The position numbers and the translations under genes are program-made. Shown here piece by piece: positions 6,109 through 7,170 of a stretch of 7,170 nucleotides of DNA (position 1 is its first letter; every line of letters starts with the position of its first letter). Location: assembly GCA_003444595.1 (NCBI GenBank), contig DLUO01000025.1, positions 2,259 through 9,428 of the forward strand, read 5' to 3'. The stretch comes from Bacillota bacterium (lineage in GTDB: Bacteria; Bacillota; Dethiobacteria; DTU022; UBA8154). The notes under the pieces are model-generated. The model was not told the DNA's origin. It was given only the letters and a program-made list of their open reading frames with translations, and did no database searches.

Positions 6109-6687
6109 ATGAACCTGTTGGCTATTGTTTTCGTGGCGATCCTGGCTAATAATATCGTGTTAAACCAGTTCCTGGGTATCTGTCCTTACCTGGGGGTTTC
6201 CAAGCGTATTGAAACTTCTTTGGGAATGGGCATGGCCGTTATTTTTGTCATGACAATCTCCTCCATCGTTACCTGGATTATCGATATCCTTCTGTTGCAA
6301 CCCTTTGACCTTGTTTATCTTAGGACTATCGCCTTTATCCTGGTTATCGCAGGACTGGTTCAGTTAGTGGAGACAGTTTTAAAGAAAACCAACCCCACAC
6401 TTTTCCGTGCTCTGGGGATCTACCTACCGTTAATTACCACTAACTGCACTATCCTGGGTGTGGCCCTGCTTAACGTTCAAGCCGGTAACAATATTATCGA
6501 GACAATTGTATATGCTATCTCTGTGGCGGTCGGCTTCACCCTGGCCCTGGTAATCATGGCCGGAATCAGGGAGAGGTTGGAGCTGGCAACATTATCCAGC
6601 TATCTCCGGGGTGCTGCCGTCAGTTTGGTTACCGCCGGTATTCTTTCCCTGGCTTTTATGGGCTTTAAGGGTATGATGACTCTATAG
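6109..6687 (+). CDS. rnfA: Rnf electron transport complex membrane subunit RnfA
   Basis: RnfA is the membrane partner of RnfE, related to NqrE. The 192-residue protein opens with MNLLAIVFVAILANNIVLN and LGICPYLGVSK, and carries LITTNCTILGVALLN in the middle. C25 and C113 match the conserved cysteine pair that with RnfE binds the intramembrane 2Fe-2S cluster. The rest is hydrophobic helices and ends with AFMGFKGMMTL. The ATG at 6109 has a strong AAGGAGG (6095-6101) 7 bases upstream, and the length then matches the family. An in-frame TTG at 6076 inside the end of rnfE would add an unlikely polar extension. Confidence 0.96.
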   Translation: MNLLAIVFVAILANNIVLNQFLGICPYLGVSKRIETSLGMGMAVIFVMTISSIVTWIIDILLLQPFDLVYLRTIAFILVIAGLVQLVETVLKKTNPTLFRALGIYLPLITTNCTILGVALLNVQAGNNIIETIVYAISVAVGFTLALVIMAGIRERLELATLSSYLRGAAVSLVTAGILSLAFMGFKGMMTL

Positions 6688-6703
6688 GAGGTGAATTTAC
6701 ATT

Positions 6704-7151
6704 ATGGATTTTGTTGCAGCCTTTGTAATAATCGGGGGATTGGGGCTCTTATTTGGCGGATTGCTGGCTTACTCGGCCCAGCGCTTTGCCGTGGAAGAAG
6801 ATCCACGGGTAGAAACGATCTGCGATCTTCTCCCCGGCGCCAACTGCGGTGCCTGTGGATTTCCCGGATGTATAAACTTTGCCGAAAAGGTGGTTAAAGG
6901 TGAAGCGGCCGTCGACAGCTGTGTTCCCGGCGGGAAGGCAGTTTGCGATAGCATCTGTGAGGTGCTTGGGGTAGAATCTTCAGCTTCTGATAAAAGAAAG
7001 ATCGCAGAAGTACGCTGTATGGGTACCAAGGATGTTGCCCGGGATAAATTTGAATATCATGGCGTCCCGGACTGTAGGGCGGCCATGATGTACGGCGGCG
7101 GCTTCAAGGCCTGTGAATACGGCTGTCTGGGGCTGGGGACCTGCGTGGAGG
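6704..7151 (+). CDS. rnfB: Rnf electron transport complex iron-sulfur subunit RnfB (3' end missing)
   Basis: RnfB is the subunit thought to accept electrons from reduced ferredoxin. The visible part, about 149 residues, has an N-terminal membrane helix (about 3-23). The typical Fe-S domain follows, C48-x2-C51-x4-C56-x16-C73 (in ANCGACGFPGC and DSCVPGG), with C40 just before it. Then comes CRAAMMYGGGFKACEYGCLGLGTCVEA, the usual lead-in to the ferredoxin-like 4Fe-4S clusters. Those clusters are not in the window. The frame stays open to the window edge, but the final bases are sequencing adapter, so the true sequence stops at about 7151, where family members continue with a Cys-Pro. The ATG at 6704 is served by GGAGGTGA (6687-6694), which overlaps the last base of the rnfA stop codon. 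It is the last gene in this rnf order. Confidence 0.94.
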
Positions 7152-7170
7152 CTGTCTCTTATACACATCT
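7152..7170 (+). other. Nextera/Tn5 mosaic-end adapter sequence (artefact)
   Basis: The final 19 bases, CTGTCTCTTATACACATCT, are exactly the reverse complement of the Tn5 mosaic end used in Nextera library preparation (AGATGTGTATAAGAGACAG). They interrupt rnfB in the middle of a conserved motif, changing an expected VEAC into VEAVSYTH. On the minus strand they give the telltale peptide start MCIRDS. This is library adapter left on a contig end, not genomic DNA. Confidence 0.97.

Noticed and set aside
6691..6897. Plus-strand frame of 68 codons at the start of rnfB
   Set aside because: It is an out-of-frame shadow of rnfB, which has a strong ribosome binding site and clear Fe-S motifs in the other frame.
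6980..7168. Minus-strand frame starting MCIRDS at the contig end
   Set aside because: Its first residues are encoded by the Tn5 adapter, and the rest is antisense to rnfB.

Overview
The window looks like a contig end from an anaerobic, low-to-moderate GC Gram-positive bacterium of the Clostridia type. The evidence is the rnf gene order C-D-G-E-A-B (the order known from Acetobacterium and clostridia), strong AGGAGG-type ribosome binding sites, a TTG start, a DUF1847 protein, and a relic of an ISLre2-type (UPF0236) insertion sequence. A genus cannot be named from the sequence alone.

Layout. Positions 1-78 hold the last 25 codons of an unidentified plus-strand gene. It converges on a minus-strand DUF1847 gene (122-724), with a GC-rich hairpin between the two stop codons. 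Positions 725-1388 contain no intact gene. Most of this stretch (869-1333) is a dead, internally deleted ISLre2-type element, delimited by imperfect inverted repeats and an exact 9-bp target duplication. It carries the decayed N-terminal part of a transposase on the minus strand. Next come a membrane-anchored M23 (LytM-type) peptidase with a complete active site (1389-2495) and a 148-bp gap. The rest is a tightly packed rnf operon: rnfC, rnfD, rnfG, rnfE, rnfA and the start of rnfB.

How the genes work together. The six Rnf proteins form a membrane complex that passes electrons between reduced ferredoxin and NAD+ and couples this to Na+ or H+ transport. RnfB takes electrons from ferredoxin. 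The membrane pair RnfA/RnfE and the flavoproteins RnfD/RnfG relay them. RnfC carries the NAD(H) site. The operon is complete in this window except for the C-terminal part of RnfB. That part is missing because the last 19 bases (7152-7170) are exactly the Nextera/Tn5 mosaic-end adapter, so biological sequence stops at about 7151.

I found no sign of a new multi-gene system. The observations most worth following up are the adapter at the contig end, the ISLre2 relic with its target duplication, and a Ser in place of the usual Thr at the predicted flavin-attachment position of RnfD.
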